A DNA stretch of 30,391 nt from an uncultured Eubacteriales bacterium (lineage in GTDB: Bacteria; Bacillota; Clostridia; Christensenellales; CAG-138). Of the stretch, positions 1 through 7,212 are shown one piece after another. The position numbers were made by a program, and so were the translations under genes. The stretch is taken from positions 1 through 30,391 of the forward strand of contig URSN01000008.1 of the NCBI GenBank assembly GCA_900550525.1. The letters run 5' to 3'. Under the pieces are notes generated by a model. That model did no database searches. It was given only the letters and a program-made list of their open reading frames with translations, and was not told where the DNA came from. Each line of letters opens with the position of its first letter. Positions within the stretch are counted from its first letter, which is position 1.

Positions 1-139
1 CGGGCGCGGCGGTCGGCGGCGCGGCCGAGGGCGCAACGGTGGCCGCGGGCGGCAAGACGCACGCGCCGCACAGCAGCACGAGCGCGAGCAGCAGCGGCAG
101 CAGGCGGCCAAGGGGAACGGGTAGCAGAAGTTTCATCAT
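1..139 (-). CDS. Exported or lipoprotein-like protein, N-terminal fragment
   Basis: A minus-strand frame opens with two adjacent ATGs (139-137 and 136-134) and runs off the left edge after 46 codons with no stop. The N-terminus is a good export signal: Met-Met-Lys, an Arg at residue 12, then a Leu/Val/Ala-rich core (LLPLLLALVLLCGAC), followed by Ala/Pro/Thr-rich sequence like the linker of secreted proteins. The CGAC motif resembles a lipobox, but the -3 position is Cys rather than Leu, so lipid anchoring is uncertain. The ribosome-binding site is weak (TAAAAG just upstream). The gene is divergent from ddl. The mature domain lies outside the window, so no function can be assigned. Confidence 0.55.
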   Translation of the reverse strand, partial: MMKLLLPVPLGRLLPLLLALVLLCGACVLPPAATVAPSAAPPTAAP

Positions 140-352
140 CTTTTACATGCTACCAGTATACTATATCTCCGGCGGGATTAGCACCCCGCTTTGCCGCATA
201 TTATCCGCGCGGCCGCGCATGTCCGATGCGGCGGGGCGCGCTGCCCCCTTGCCCCGCGGCGGCAAACGTGATATAAAAATAAGGCGGCGGCGCGCGCGGG
301 GAGCGGCTTTCCCGCGCCGCCGCCGGGAACCGAGTTTGGCTGGGGGTTATCG
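140..352. other. Divergent intergenic region
   Basis: This 213-nt gap separates the minus-strand exported protein from ddl. It is less GC-rich than the genes in its left half (ATACTATAT near 158-166 could supply a minus-strand -10). It contains a convincing plus-strand promoter at 249-277. I see no RNA gene and no clear terminator. Confidence 0.6.
249..277 (+). promoter_or_regulatory. Predicted sigma-A promoter of ddl-murF
   Basis: A TTGCCC -35 (249-254), a 17-nt spacer and a TATAAA -10 (272-277) place the start of transcription near 284, about 70 nt before the ddl start codon. It is the best promoter match in the gap and sits in a local A/T-rich patch. Confidence 0.6.
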
Positions 353-1387
353 ATGAACATTGTGGTATTGGCCGGCGGCCTGTCGCCCGAGCGCGACGTG
401 TCCCTCTCCTCCGGCGCCAAGATTGCCGCCGCGCTGCGCGCGCGGGGGCACCGCGTCTGCCTGCTGGATCTGTTTTTCGGCGTGGCGCGCGTGCCGGACG
501 ACCCGCTTTCGCTCTTTACGCAGGAGCAGCCGCCTGTGGAGGCGGCCATCGGCGAGGCCGCGCCGGACCTTGCCGCCGTGCGCGCCGCGCGCGGGGCGGG
601 CCTTTCCGGCAGCATAGGCGGCGGCGTGATCGAGCTGTGCCGTGCGGCGGACGTCACGTTCCTCGCGCTGCACGGCGGCGACGGCGAGAACGGGAAATTG
701 CAGGCGCTGTTCGACCTGCTCGACATCCGCTACACCGGCAGCGGCTCGCTCGCCTGCGCGCTGGCCATGCACAAATGGGTCGCGCGGCGGCTGTTCGAGG
801 GCGCGGGCGTGCCCGTGCCGCGCGGGGCGCTGCTGCGCGCCGGCGAGACGGACTGCGGCATCCCGCTGCCGTGCGTGGTGAAGCCCTGCTGCGGCGGCTC
901 GTCCATCGGCGTGGCCATCGCGCGCACGCAGGAGGAATACCGCGCGGCGCTTTCGGACGCGTTCCGCTATGAGGACGAGGTGCTCGTGGAGGAGTATATC
1001 GCCGGGCGCGAGCTGTCCGCCGGCGTGCTCGGCGGCGCGGCGCTGCCGCTGATCGAGATCATCCCGCGCGGCGGGTTTTACGACTATGCGCACAAATACC
1101 AGCCCGGCTGGACGGAGGAGATCACCCCCGCCCGGCTCGATGCGGAGACGGCCGCGCGCATCCAGGCGCTGGCGCTGCGCGCCTGCCGCGCGCTGGGGCT
1201 TACGGCCTATGCGCGCGTGGACTTTCTGCTCGCGCCGGACGGGCGGCCCTACTGCCTTGAGGCGAACACCCTTCCCGGCATGACGCCCACGAGCCTGCTG
1301 CCGCAGGAGGCGGCCGCCGCAGGCGTCGACTATCCGGCGCTGTGCGACCGCATCGTGCGCCTTGCCCTGGGGGAGGCGCAGGCATGA
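353..1387 (+). CDS. ddl: D-alanine--D-alanine ligase
   Basis: This cytoplasmic ATP-grasp ligase joins two D-alanines for the peptidoglycan pentapeptide. The 344 residues are a normal family length. The N-terminal motif GGLSPERDVSLSSG (from residue 8) is the substrate-binding loop, with Asp where E. coli DdlB has Glu15. ALHGGDGENG (about 103-112) is the conserved HGxxGE-like segment. CCGGSSIGV is the nucleotide-binding loop and DYAHKYQPG the flexible omega-loop, keeping the KY pair. NTLPGMT (about 304-310) supplies metal ligands. ATG at 353 follows a G-rich Shine-Dalgarno (GGGGG), and a promoter lies at 249-277. The stop overlaps the murF start (ATGA), so the two peptidoglycan enzymes are translationally coupled. 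D-Ala-D-Ala specificity is inferred from the KY omega-loop, not proven. Confidence 0.93.
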   Translation: MNIVVLAGGLSPERDVSLSSGAKIAAALRARGHRVCLLDLFFGVARVPDDPLSLFTQEQPPVEAAIGEAAPDLAAVRAARGAGLSGSIGGGVIELCRAADVTFLALHGGDGENGKLQALFDLLDIRYTGSGSLACALAMHKWVARRLFEGAGVPVPRGALLRAGETDCGIPLPCVVKPCCGGSSIGVAIARTQEEYRAALSDAFRYEDEVLVEEYIAGRELSAGVLGGAALPLIEIIPRGGFYDYAHKYQPGWTEEITPARLDAETAARIQALALRACRALGLTAYARVDFLLAPDGRPYCLEANTLPGMTPTSLLPQEAAAAGVDYPALCDRIVRLALGEAQA

Positions 1388-2730
1388 ACCCGTTTTCGCT
1401 CGGCGAGGCCGCGGCCGCGTGCGGCGGCGCATATACGGGCGACGCGGCGCTGCTCGCCGCGCCGGTGAAGGACGTGTGCATCGACAGCCGCCGCGCAACG
1501 CCCGGCGCGCTGTACGTGCCCATCATCGGGCAGGTGCACGACGGGCACGCGTTCATCGACGGCGCGCGCCGCGGCGGCGCGCTGTGCACCCTGACCGACC
1601 GGCCGTTGCCGGAGGGGCCGTACATCCGCGTGCCGGATACGCTCGAGGCGCTGCAAAAGCTCGCCGCGTTCTACCGCTGCCGGTTCGACATCCCCGTCAT
1701 CGGCGTGACCGGCAGCGTGGGCAAGACCTCGACAAAGGAGATGCTCGCAGCCGTGCTCTCCTCGCGCTTTTGCACGTTCAAAACGCCCGGCAATCTGAAC
1801 AACCAGACCGGCGTGCCGCAGCCGCTGTTCCGGCTCGAGCCGGAGCACGAGCTGGCCATCATCGAGATGGGCACCAACCACCCCGGCGAGATCCGCCGCC
1901 TGTCCGCCATGGCGCAGCCGACCATCTGCCTGATCACCAACGTGGGCGTGGCGCACATCGAGTTTTTCGGCACGCGCGAGAACATCTTCCGCGGCAAGGC
2001 GGAGATGCTCGAGCACATGCGCCCGGGCGGCGCGGTCATCGTCAACGGGGACGACGACATGCTCGTGCGCCTGCCCGGCGCGGTGCGCTTCGGCTTCCAG
2101 GAGCACAACGACGTGCGCGCCTGCGAGGTGGAGGATCTGGGCCTGTCCGGCAGCGCGTTCACGGTCTGCGCCGGGGGGGAGCGGGCGCGCATGCAGGTGC
2201 GCGCGCCCGGCCGGCATATGATCGGCAACGCCCTGGCGGCCGTCGCGGCCGGGCTGGCGCTCGGCATGCCGCTTGAGGAGCTGCGCGAGGGCGTGGAGCG
2301 CTTTTCCCCCGCCGCCGGGCGCATGCAGGTGCGCCGCGGCGCGCACTTCACCGTGCTCGACGATACCTACAACGCCAACCCCACCTCCGTCATGGCCGCC
2401 ATCGACGTGCTCGAGCGCGCGCCCGGGCGGCGCGTGTGCGTGCTGGGGGACATGCTGGAGCTGGGCGCGCAGACGGAGGAGTTCCACGAGGTCGTGGGCA
2501 TGTACGCGGCGCTGCACGGCGTGGACCTGATCGTGTGCGTCGGCACGAATGCGGAGCAGACCTTCCTCGGCGCGCATGCGCTCGCCCCGCAGCGCGCGCG
2601 CTATTTTGAAACGCAGGAGACGCTCCTCTCCATCCTGCCGCTGCTGCTGCGCGACGGGGACACCATCCTGGTCAAGGGCTCGCGCGGGATGCACCTGGAA
2701 CAGACCGTGGAGGCGCTGCTCGCCCTCTGA
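1384..2730 (+). CDS. murF: UDP-MurNAc-tripeptide--D-Ala-D-Ala ligase
   Basis: MurF attaches the D-Ala-D-Ala dipeptide made by Ddl to UDP-MurNAc-tripeptide, using ATP, in the cytoplasm. The 448-residue protein has the Mur ligase order: an N-terminal domain with DSRRATPGALYVP, the P-loop GVTGSVGKTSTK (about 107-118), the central NLNNQTGVPQ and EMGTNHPGEI motifs typical of MurF, and a C-terminal domain with DDTYNANPTSV and VLGDMLELG. ATG at 1384 is chosen over an upstream in-frame GTG at 1342, because GGGGGAGG (1369-1376) sits 7 nt before it and it overlaps the ddl stop. Its stop codon lies inside the first copy of a 17-nt direct repeat. Confidence 0.95.
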   Translation: MNPFSLGEAAAACGGAYTGDAALLAAPVKDVCIDSRRATPGALYVPIIGQVHDGHAFIDGARRGGALCTLTDRPLPEGPYIRVPDTLEALQKLAAFYRCRFDIPVIGVTGSVGKTSTKEMLAAVLSSRFCTFKTPGNLNNQTGVPQPLFRLEPEHELAIIEMGTNHPGEIRRLSAMAQPTICLITNVGVAHIEFFGTRENIFRGKAEMLEHMRPGGAVIVNGDDDMLVRLPGAVRFGFQEHNDVRACEVEDLGLSGSAFTVCAGGERARMQVRAPGRHMIGNALAAVAAGLALGMPLEELREGVERFSPAAGRMQVRRGAHFTVLDDTYNANPTSVMAAIDVLERAPGRRVCVLGDMLELGAQTEEFHEVVGMYAALHGVDLIVCVGTNAEQTFLGAHALAPQRARYFETQETLLSILPLLLRDGDTILVKGSRGMHLEQTVEALLAL

Positions 2731-2743
2731 AGCGCCCGCGGCC
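2727..2743 (+). repeat. 17-nt direct repeat, copy 1 (spans murF stop)
   Basis: CTGAAGCGCCCGCGGCC begins one base before the murF stop codon and recurs exactly at 2814-2830, 87 nt downstream. The intervening sequence is non-coding, very GC-rich, and includes a perfect 12-nt palindrome at 2776-2787 (GTCCGGCCGGAC). A similar arrangement follows ftsY. Confidence 0.85.
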
Positions 2744-2813
2744 GCGCGGCGGCGCACGTTCTGCCGCGGCGCGCTGTCCGGCCGGACGCGCCCGCATCCG
2801 CCGCCCCGATGTG

Positions 2814-2830
2814 CTGAAGCGCCCGCGGCC
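2814..2830 (+). repeat. 17-nt direct repeat, copy 2 (before acyltransferase promoter)
   Basis: Exact second copy of the sequence at 2727-2743. It ends 16 nt before the -35 box at 2847. The corresponding copy after ftsY ends 17 nt before its -35 box. Confidence 0.85.
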
Positions 2831-2846
2831 TGAGTCGTTTGCGGGG

Positions 2847-2875
2847 TTGTTTTTTGCAGGGGCGCGTTGTACAAT
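2847..2875 (+). promoter_or_regulatory. Predicted sigma-A promoter of acyltransferase-TSCPD
   Basis: TTGTTT (2847-2852), a 17-nt spacer and TACAAT (2870-2875) predict a start near 2882. That is only about 13 nt before the ATG at 2895, so the leader would hold little more than the ribosome-binding site. The A/T-rich patch stands out from the GC-rich flanks. Confidence 0.7.
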
Positions 2876-2894
2876 ATCCCCCGAGGGACATGGA

Positions 2895-4154
2895 ATGACA
2901 ACCGGAAAACGGGCAGGGGCGCGCCGCGCCGGGCCGCGCGTTAAGACGATCGACACACGGCATGTGGACGTGCTCGACGGCGTGCGCGCCGCGGCCATCC
3001 TCATCGTCGTCTGGTTCCATTTCTGGCAGCAGAACTGGCTGATGCCCATCTTCGATACGCCATGGCTTTCCTTTTTGGGCGTGACGCAGATCAACATCGA
3101 CAACATCCCCCGCACCGGCTATCTGTTTGTGGATCTGCTGCTCCTGCTGAGCGCCTTCTGCCTGTTCCTGCCGTATGCGCGCGCGGCGCTGCTGGGCGAA
3201 GCGTACCCGTCGGCGCGCGCGTTCTACCGCAAGCGGATTGCGCGCATCGTGCCGTGCTATTATCTCAGCGCGCTGCTGATCTTCTTCTGCGTGGCGCTCC
3301 CCTCGGGCGCGTACTGGAGCGCCGGCAGCGCCGTGCGCGACCTGCTGGCCACGCTCACCTTCACGCAGACGTTCAGCGTGGAGACGTATCTGGGCACGCA
3401 CATCAACGTCGTGTTGTGGACCGCGGCGGTGGAGATGCAGTTCTACCTGCTCTTCCCGCTGCTGGCCAGGGCGTTCACGCGCCGGCCGCTGCTGACATAC
3501 CTGGCCATGGCCGCCGTGTCGGAGCTGTACCTGCGCGCGCTCGCGCTGCCCCATCCCGAGTCGCTGCGCATGACGCTCAACCAGCTCCCAGCCTTCTTCG
3601 GCGTGTTCGCCAACGGCATGGCGGGCGCGTACCTGTTCGTGCTGCTTGCAAAGCGCGTGCGGCGCGGCGGCTGGCTCTCGGCCGGGTGTACGGCCGCGTT
3701 TTTTGCCGCGCTTGCGCCGCTTGCCGCCATCCTCAACGCGCAGGCGCACGCGCCGGTGACGCAGGTGTATCAGGCGCAGATCCGCTTTGCGCTCTCGCTC
3801 CTGTTCCTGGTGATGATCCTTGCGCTCGCGCTCTCGTGCCGCGCGCTGCGCGCCGTGTTCAGCAACCGCGCCGCGCGCTTCATCGCGGCGATCTCCTATA
3901 ACCTGTACATCTGGCACCAGTGGCTAGCCGTGCAGCTCAAGCAGTGGCGCATCCCGTACTGGACGGGGGAGACGCCGCCCAACATGACGGGCGACCTCTC
4001 CTGGCAGTGGCGGTATACGCTGCTCTTGCTCGCGCTCTCGTTCGGCGCGGCCATCGTGCTGACGTACTGCTTTGAGCGCCCGGCCGCGCGGCTGTTGCTG
4101 GGGACGGGGCGGCCGTCCGGGCGCGCGGCCAAAACACAGACGGAGGGATACTGA
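2895..4154 (+). CDS. Membrane acyltransferase, acyltransferase_3 (OafA/OatA-type) family
   Basis: This 419-residue polytopic membrane protein belongs to the acyltransferase_3 family, which transfers acyl (often acetyl) groups to extracytoplasmic sugars or peptidoglycan. A basic N-terminus is followed by DVLDGVRAAAI (about 25-35) and a conserved His in VVWFHF (about 42), the usual start of this family. Further family marks are RKRIARIVPCYYLSAL and WTAAVEMQFYLLFPLL (compare the usual AVEEQFYLLWP). About ten hydrophobic segments follow, and there is no extracellular SGNH domain. ATG at 2895 is preferred over an upstream in-frame GTG at 2811, because GAGGG (2883-2887) sits 7 nt before it and the promoter lies just upstream. 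The natural acceptor is unknown. Following ddl-murF, an envelope substrate is plausible. Confidence 0.8.
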   Translation: MTTGKRAGARRAGPRVKTIDTRHVDVLDGVRAAAILIVVWFHFWQQNWLMPIFDTPWLSFLGVTQINIDNIPRTGYLFVDLLLLLSAFCLFLPYARAALLGEAYPSARAFYRKRIARIVPCYYLSALLIFFCVALPSGAYWSAGSAVRDLLATLTFTQTFSVETYLGTHINVVLWTAAVEMQFYLLFPLLARAFTRRPLLTYLAMAAVSELYLRALALPHPESLRMTLNQLPAFFGVFANGMAGAYLFVLLAKRVRRGGWLSAGCTAAFFAALAPLAAILNAQAHAPVTQVYQAQIRFALSLLFLVMILALALSCRALRAVFSNRAARFIAAISYNLYIWHQWLAVQLKQWRIPYWTGETPPNMTGDLSWQWRYTLLLLALSFGAAIVLTYCFERPAARLLLGTGRPSGRAAKTQTEGY

Positions 4155-4405
4155 TGCATTACGAATGTACGCCGCGGGGCGTGTGCGCCTCGCACCTCTC
4201 GTTCGACATCGAGGACGGGAAGCTCCAAAACGTCGTCTTCACCGGCGGCTGCAACGGCAACCTCAAGGCCATCGGCCTGCTCGTGGAGGGGCGGGACGCG
4301 GCGGAGGTCGCCGGTACGCTGCGCGGCAACCGCTGCGGGCACAAGCCCACCAGCTGCGCCGCCCAGCTCGCGCAGGCCATCGAGCAGGCCGTCGCCGCGC
4401 GCTGA
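4154..4405 (+). CDS. TSCPD domain protein (TIGR03905-like)
   Basis: This small 83-residue protein matches the stand-alone TSCPD family: an N-terminal YECTPRGVCAS, the GGCNGNLKAI motif in the middle and CGHKPTSCAAQLAQAI near the C-terminus, giving conserved cysteines that suggest metal or thiol chemistry. The TSCPD domain is otherwise known at the C-terminus of vitamin B12-dependent ribonucleotide reductases and in short proteins of unknown role. The start codon shares one base with the acyltransferase stop (TGATG), and GGAGGG lies 6 nt upstream, so it is co-translated with that gene. No specific function can be given. Confidence 0.8.
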   Translation: MHYECTPRGVCASHLSFDIEDGKLQNVVFTGGCNGNLKAIGLLVEGRDAAEVAGTLRGNRCGHKPTSCAAQLAQAIEQAVAAR

Positions 4406-4501
4406 CGGGGCGCGCATCGCCCGGCGGCCCGCGCGGGCGGCCGGGCCTTTCGGCCTGCCGCGGTCCGGCGCGGACCGGGCCCCGGACGGCAAATTTCCCT
4501 G
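4406..4501 (+). other. GC-rich intergenic region with hairpins, no T-tract
   Basis: Downstream of the TSCPD gene the sequence can form short GC-rich hairpins, for example GGTCC-GGCGC-GGACC near 4466-4480. There is no following T-run, so a classical terminator is not evident. The block ends at the rpsO promoter. Confidence 0.5.
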
Positions 4502-4530
4502 TTTACAAACGCGGCCGGACGTGATAGAAT
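4502..4530 (+). promoter_or_regulatory. Predicted sigma-A promoter of rpsO
   Basis: TTTACA (4502-4507), a 17-nt spacer and TAGAAT (4525-4530) place the start near 4537, leaving an 80-nt leader before rpsO. Confidence 0.75.
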
Positions 4531-4536
4531 GAACCA

Positions 4537-4618
4537 TCTGTGAACCGGCTACTGGGTTTTGCGACTCTCCGACGCCTTACTCTGTTGCCGGGGATACGAA
4601 ATAATGGAGGGAAAAACC
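4537..4618 (+). promoter_or_regulatory. Candidate structured rpsO leader (S15 autoregulation?)
   Basis: The untranslated leader is less GC-rich than the flanking DNA. CCGGC (4545-4549) can pair with GCCGG (4587-4591), enclosing about 37 nt with a possible small inner hairpin (GCG at 4561-4563 with CGC at 4572-4574). S15 is known to autoregulate through leader structures in many bacteria. That this leader does so is inference only. The ribosome-binding site GGAGGG (about 4606-4611) follows the enclosed region. Confidence 0.4.
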
Positions 4619-4873
4619 ATGACCAAACAGGAAATCATCGAGAAGTATGCCCGGCACGAGGGCGATACCGGTTCGCCCGAGGTGCAGATCGCGCTGCTGA
4701 CGGAGCGCATCAACCATCTCAACGAGCATCTCAAGCTCCACAAGAAGGATCACCATTCCCGCCGCGGCCTGCTCAAGATGGTCGGCCAGCGCCGGGGGCT
4801 GCTCAACTATCTCAAGGAGAAGGACATCGAGCGCTATCGCGCGATCCTGGCGAGCCTGAACCTGAGGAAATAA
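4619..4873 (+). CDS. rpsO: 30S ribosomal protein S15
   Basis: S15 binds 16S rRNA early in assembly of the small-subunit platform. The 84-residue product has the full S15 pattern: [20 protein letters not shown], then [40 protein letters not shown] and a C-terminal [20 protein letters not shown]. It is only slightly shorter than the usual 88-89 residues. ATG at 4619 is preferred over an in-frame TTG at 4559, because GGAGGG precedes it at good spacing and homology begins here. It has its own promoter (4502-4530) and terminator (4880-4910). The rpsO-pnp order is widely conserved. Confidence 0.97.
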   Translation: MTKQEIIEKYARHEGDTGSPEVQIALLTERINHLNEHLKLHKKDHHSRRGLLKMVGQRRGLLNYLKEKDIERYRAILASLNLRK

Positions 4874-4879
4874 GAAACG

Positions 4880-4910
4880 GGCGGGGCTGGCCCCGCCTTT
4901 TCTTTTTTTT
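4880..4910 (+). terminator. Rho-independent terminator of rpsO
   Basis: GGCGGGG (4880-4886), loop CTGG, CCCCGCC (4891-4897), then a 13-nt run with a single C among T residues (4898-4910). It is the most canonical terminator in the window. Confidence 0.93.
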
Positions 4911-4964
4911 CGATCGCGCGGCGCTGCGGACGCACGGCGCGGGCCGCGCGGCCCCCAAAATGGT

Positions 4965-4970
4965 TATAAT
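4965..4970 (+). promoter_or_regulatory. Candidate -10 element of pnp
   Basis: A perfect TATAAT hexamer in a local A/T patch lies 41 nt before the pnp ATG. No good -35 box is found at 16-18 nt. The upstream TG (4961-4962) is one base further away than in a standard extended -10. A promoter here is likely, since a strong terminator precedes it. Confidence 0.5.
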
Positions 4971-5011
4971 GAACATGAAGATAAAGGAAAGAGAAGGAGA
5001 AAACAAACACC

Positions 5012-7108
5012 ATGCAGAGAACGTTTGAAACGGAGATCGCGGGCCGCAAATGGACCGTCGAGACCGGCAAGTATGCCGAACAGGCGGGCGGCTCCTGCCT
5101 CGTGCGCTGCGGCGAGACCGCGGTGCTCGTGTGCGCAACCGTCGCCAAAGCGCCGCGCGAGGGCGTGGACTTCCTGCCGCTGAGCGTGGACTTTGAGGAA
5201 AAGCTGTATTCCGTGGGCAAGATCCCGGGCGGCTTCATCAAGCGCGAGGGGCGCCCGTCGGAGAAGGCCGTGCTCACGTCCCGCCTGATCGACCGGCCGC
5301 TGCGCCCGCTGTTCCCCAAGGGCTTTTACAACGACGTGCAGGTCATCGCCACGGTGCTCTCCGTGGAGCAGGACGTGGCGCCGGACGTGGTCGCCATGAA
5401 CGGCTCGTCCATCGCGCTGTCGATCAGCAACGCCCCCTTTGCCGGGCCGACGGGCGCGGTCAGCGTTGCGCTGGTGGACGGTGAATACATCCTCAACCCC
5501 AACTGCGAGCAGCGCGAGAAGAGCCGCCTGAGCCTGACGGTCGCCGGCACGCGCGACGCGGTGATGATGGTCGAGGCGGGCGCCAAGGAGGTCAGCGAGG
5601 AGGAGATGCTCGGCGCGATCCTGTTTGCGCATGAGGAGATCAAGAAGATCGTCGCCTTCATCGAGGGCATCCAGGCCGAGGTCGGCAAGCCCAAGCTCGA
5701 GGTATCGATCCACCAGCCGGACGCGGAGCTGGCCGAGCAGGTGCGCGCCTATGCGTTCGACAAGGTCGCCTGGTCGCTCGACACGTTCGACCGCTACGAG
5801 CGCGAGGCCCGCAGCCAGCAGGTCAAGGAGGAGACGCTCGCGGCCTTTGCCGAGGCGTATCCGGACGCCGCGAAGGACATCGATTCCATCCTGTACAACA
5901 TCACCAAGGAGATCGTGCGCGACAAGATCATCAACCGGCACATCCGGCCCGACGGCCGCGCGCTCGACGAGATCCGCCCCATCTGGTGCGAGGTCGGGCT
6001 GTTTGGCCGCACGCACGGCAGCGCCGTGTTCACGCGCGGGCAGACGCAGGTGATGACCATCGCCACGCTCGGCACCATGCGCGAGTCGCAGATCCTCGAC
6101 GGCATCGGCCTTGAGGACAGCAAGCGCTACATGCACCAGTACAACATGCCGCCCTACAGCGTGGGCGAAACGCGCCCGATGCGCAGCCCCGGCCGCCGCG
6201 AGATCGGCCACGGCGCGCTGGCCGAGCGCGCGCTCGAGCCCATGCTGCCCAGCGAGGCGGAGTTCCCGTACTGCATGCGCCTGGTATCCGAGGTCATCAG
6301 CTCCAACGGCTCCACGTCGCAGGCGTCCATCTGCGCGAGCACGCTGGCGCTGATGGATGCGGGCGTGCCGATCAAAAAGCCGGTCGCGGGCGTCGCCATG
6401 GGCCTGATCAAGGACGAGGCCAACGGCAACATCGCCATCATGACCGACATCCAGGGCCTGGAGGTCTTCCTGGGCGATCTGGACGTCTAGGCCGCCGGCT
6501 CGCGCGAGGGCTGCACCGCCTTCCAGATGGACATCATGATCAAGGGCATCGACCGCGAGATCCTCACCCGCGCGCTCGAGCAGGCGCGCCGCGGCCGCCT
6601 GTTCATCCTCGACCGGATGATGGAGACGCTCGACCAGCCGCGCGCCGAGCTCTCGCCGTACGCGCCGCGCATCCTCACCTTCACCATCCATCCGGACAAG
6701 ATCCGCGACGTGATCGGCAGCGGCGGCAAGACGATCAACAAGATCATCGCCGACACCGGCGTGAAGACCGACATCGAGGACGACGGCACCGTGTACATCG
6801 CCTCGCCGGATGCGGCGGCGGCGGCCGAGGCCAAGCGCATCATCGACGGCATCGTCAAGGACATCGAGGTGGGCGACGTGTACCTGGGCACCGTGGTCAG
6901 CATCCAGAAGTTCGGCGCGTTTGTCAACCTCACGCCGGGCAAGGACGGCCTGCTGCACATCTCGCGCCTGGCCAACAAGCGCGTGGAGAAGGTGGAGGAC
7001 GTGGTGCAGCTGGGCGACCAGATCCTCGTGCGCGTCATCGACATCGACAAGCAGGGCAAGATCAGCCTGACCCGCAAGGATCTGCTGCCGCCCGAGCAGG
7101 AGAAGTAA
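5012..7108 (+). CDS. pnp: Polynucleotide phosphorylase, interrupted by an in-frame TAG (codon 493)
   Basis: PNPase degrades RNA phosphorolytically as a trimer. Domains in order are: RNase PH 1, the all-alpha domain, RNase PH 2 ([15 protein letters not shown] about 430-445), then KH ([18 protein letters not shown]) and S1 ([18 protein letters not shown]), ending at TAA. Codon 493 is TAG (6488-6490), in GDLDV-TAG-AAGSREG, where the family has GDMDFKVAG. The stop thus replaces the active-site lysine (K494 in E. coli numbering, from memory). Nearby, GLEVFLGD has Val where relatives have the metal-binding Asp (D486). The frame downstream continues intact for 205 sense codons. A single A-to-T change from AAG would create the TAG. 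Readthrough, recoding, real inactivation or a sequence error are all possible. Without suppression the product is 492 residues, lacking the end of PH2 and all of KH/S1. AAGGAG (4994-4999) precedes ATG 5012. Confidence 0.9.
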
Positions 7109-7128
7109 CCGGCACCCGACCGGCGAGC

Positions 7129-7156
7129 GGGGCGCAGCAGGCCGCTGCGCCCCTTT
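7129..7156 (+). terminator. Strong hairpin after pnp
   Basis: A perfect 10-bp stem, GGGGCGCAGC (7129-7138) with GCTGCGCCCC (7144-7153), and loop AGGCC are followed by only TTT. The stem is very stable but the U-tract is short, so termination may be partial. It could also protect the pnp mRNA end. Confidence 0.75.
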
Positions 7157-7212
7157 GCATAAGCGGCGGCCCCGCTGCATACGCTGGAGCATAGCAAGCT
7201 CTGGAGGTGCGT

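Noticed and set aside
353..1387. Ddl as a D-Ala-D-Ser or D-Ala-D-Lac resistance ligase
   Set aside because: The omega-loop retains the KY pair typical of D-Ala-D-Ala ligases, and murF follows in an operon. Asp in place of Glu15 alone does not justify another specificity.
6527..7108. Separate gene for a KH-S1 protein starting at ATG 6527
   Set aside because: The nearest purine-rich motif (GAGGG, 6506-6510) is 16 nt away, too far for initiation, and conserved PNPase residues lie between the TAG and this ATG in the same frame. It is better treated as the rest of pnp.
4964..7192. Long minus-strand frame opposite pnp
   Set aside because: Same GC-driven shadow. The plus strand encodes all PNPase domains, and the minus frame shows no family motif.
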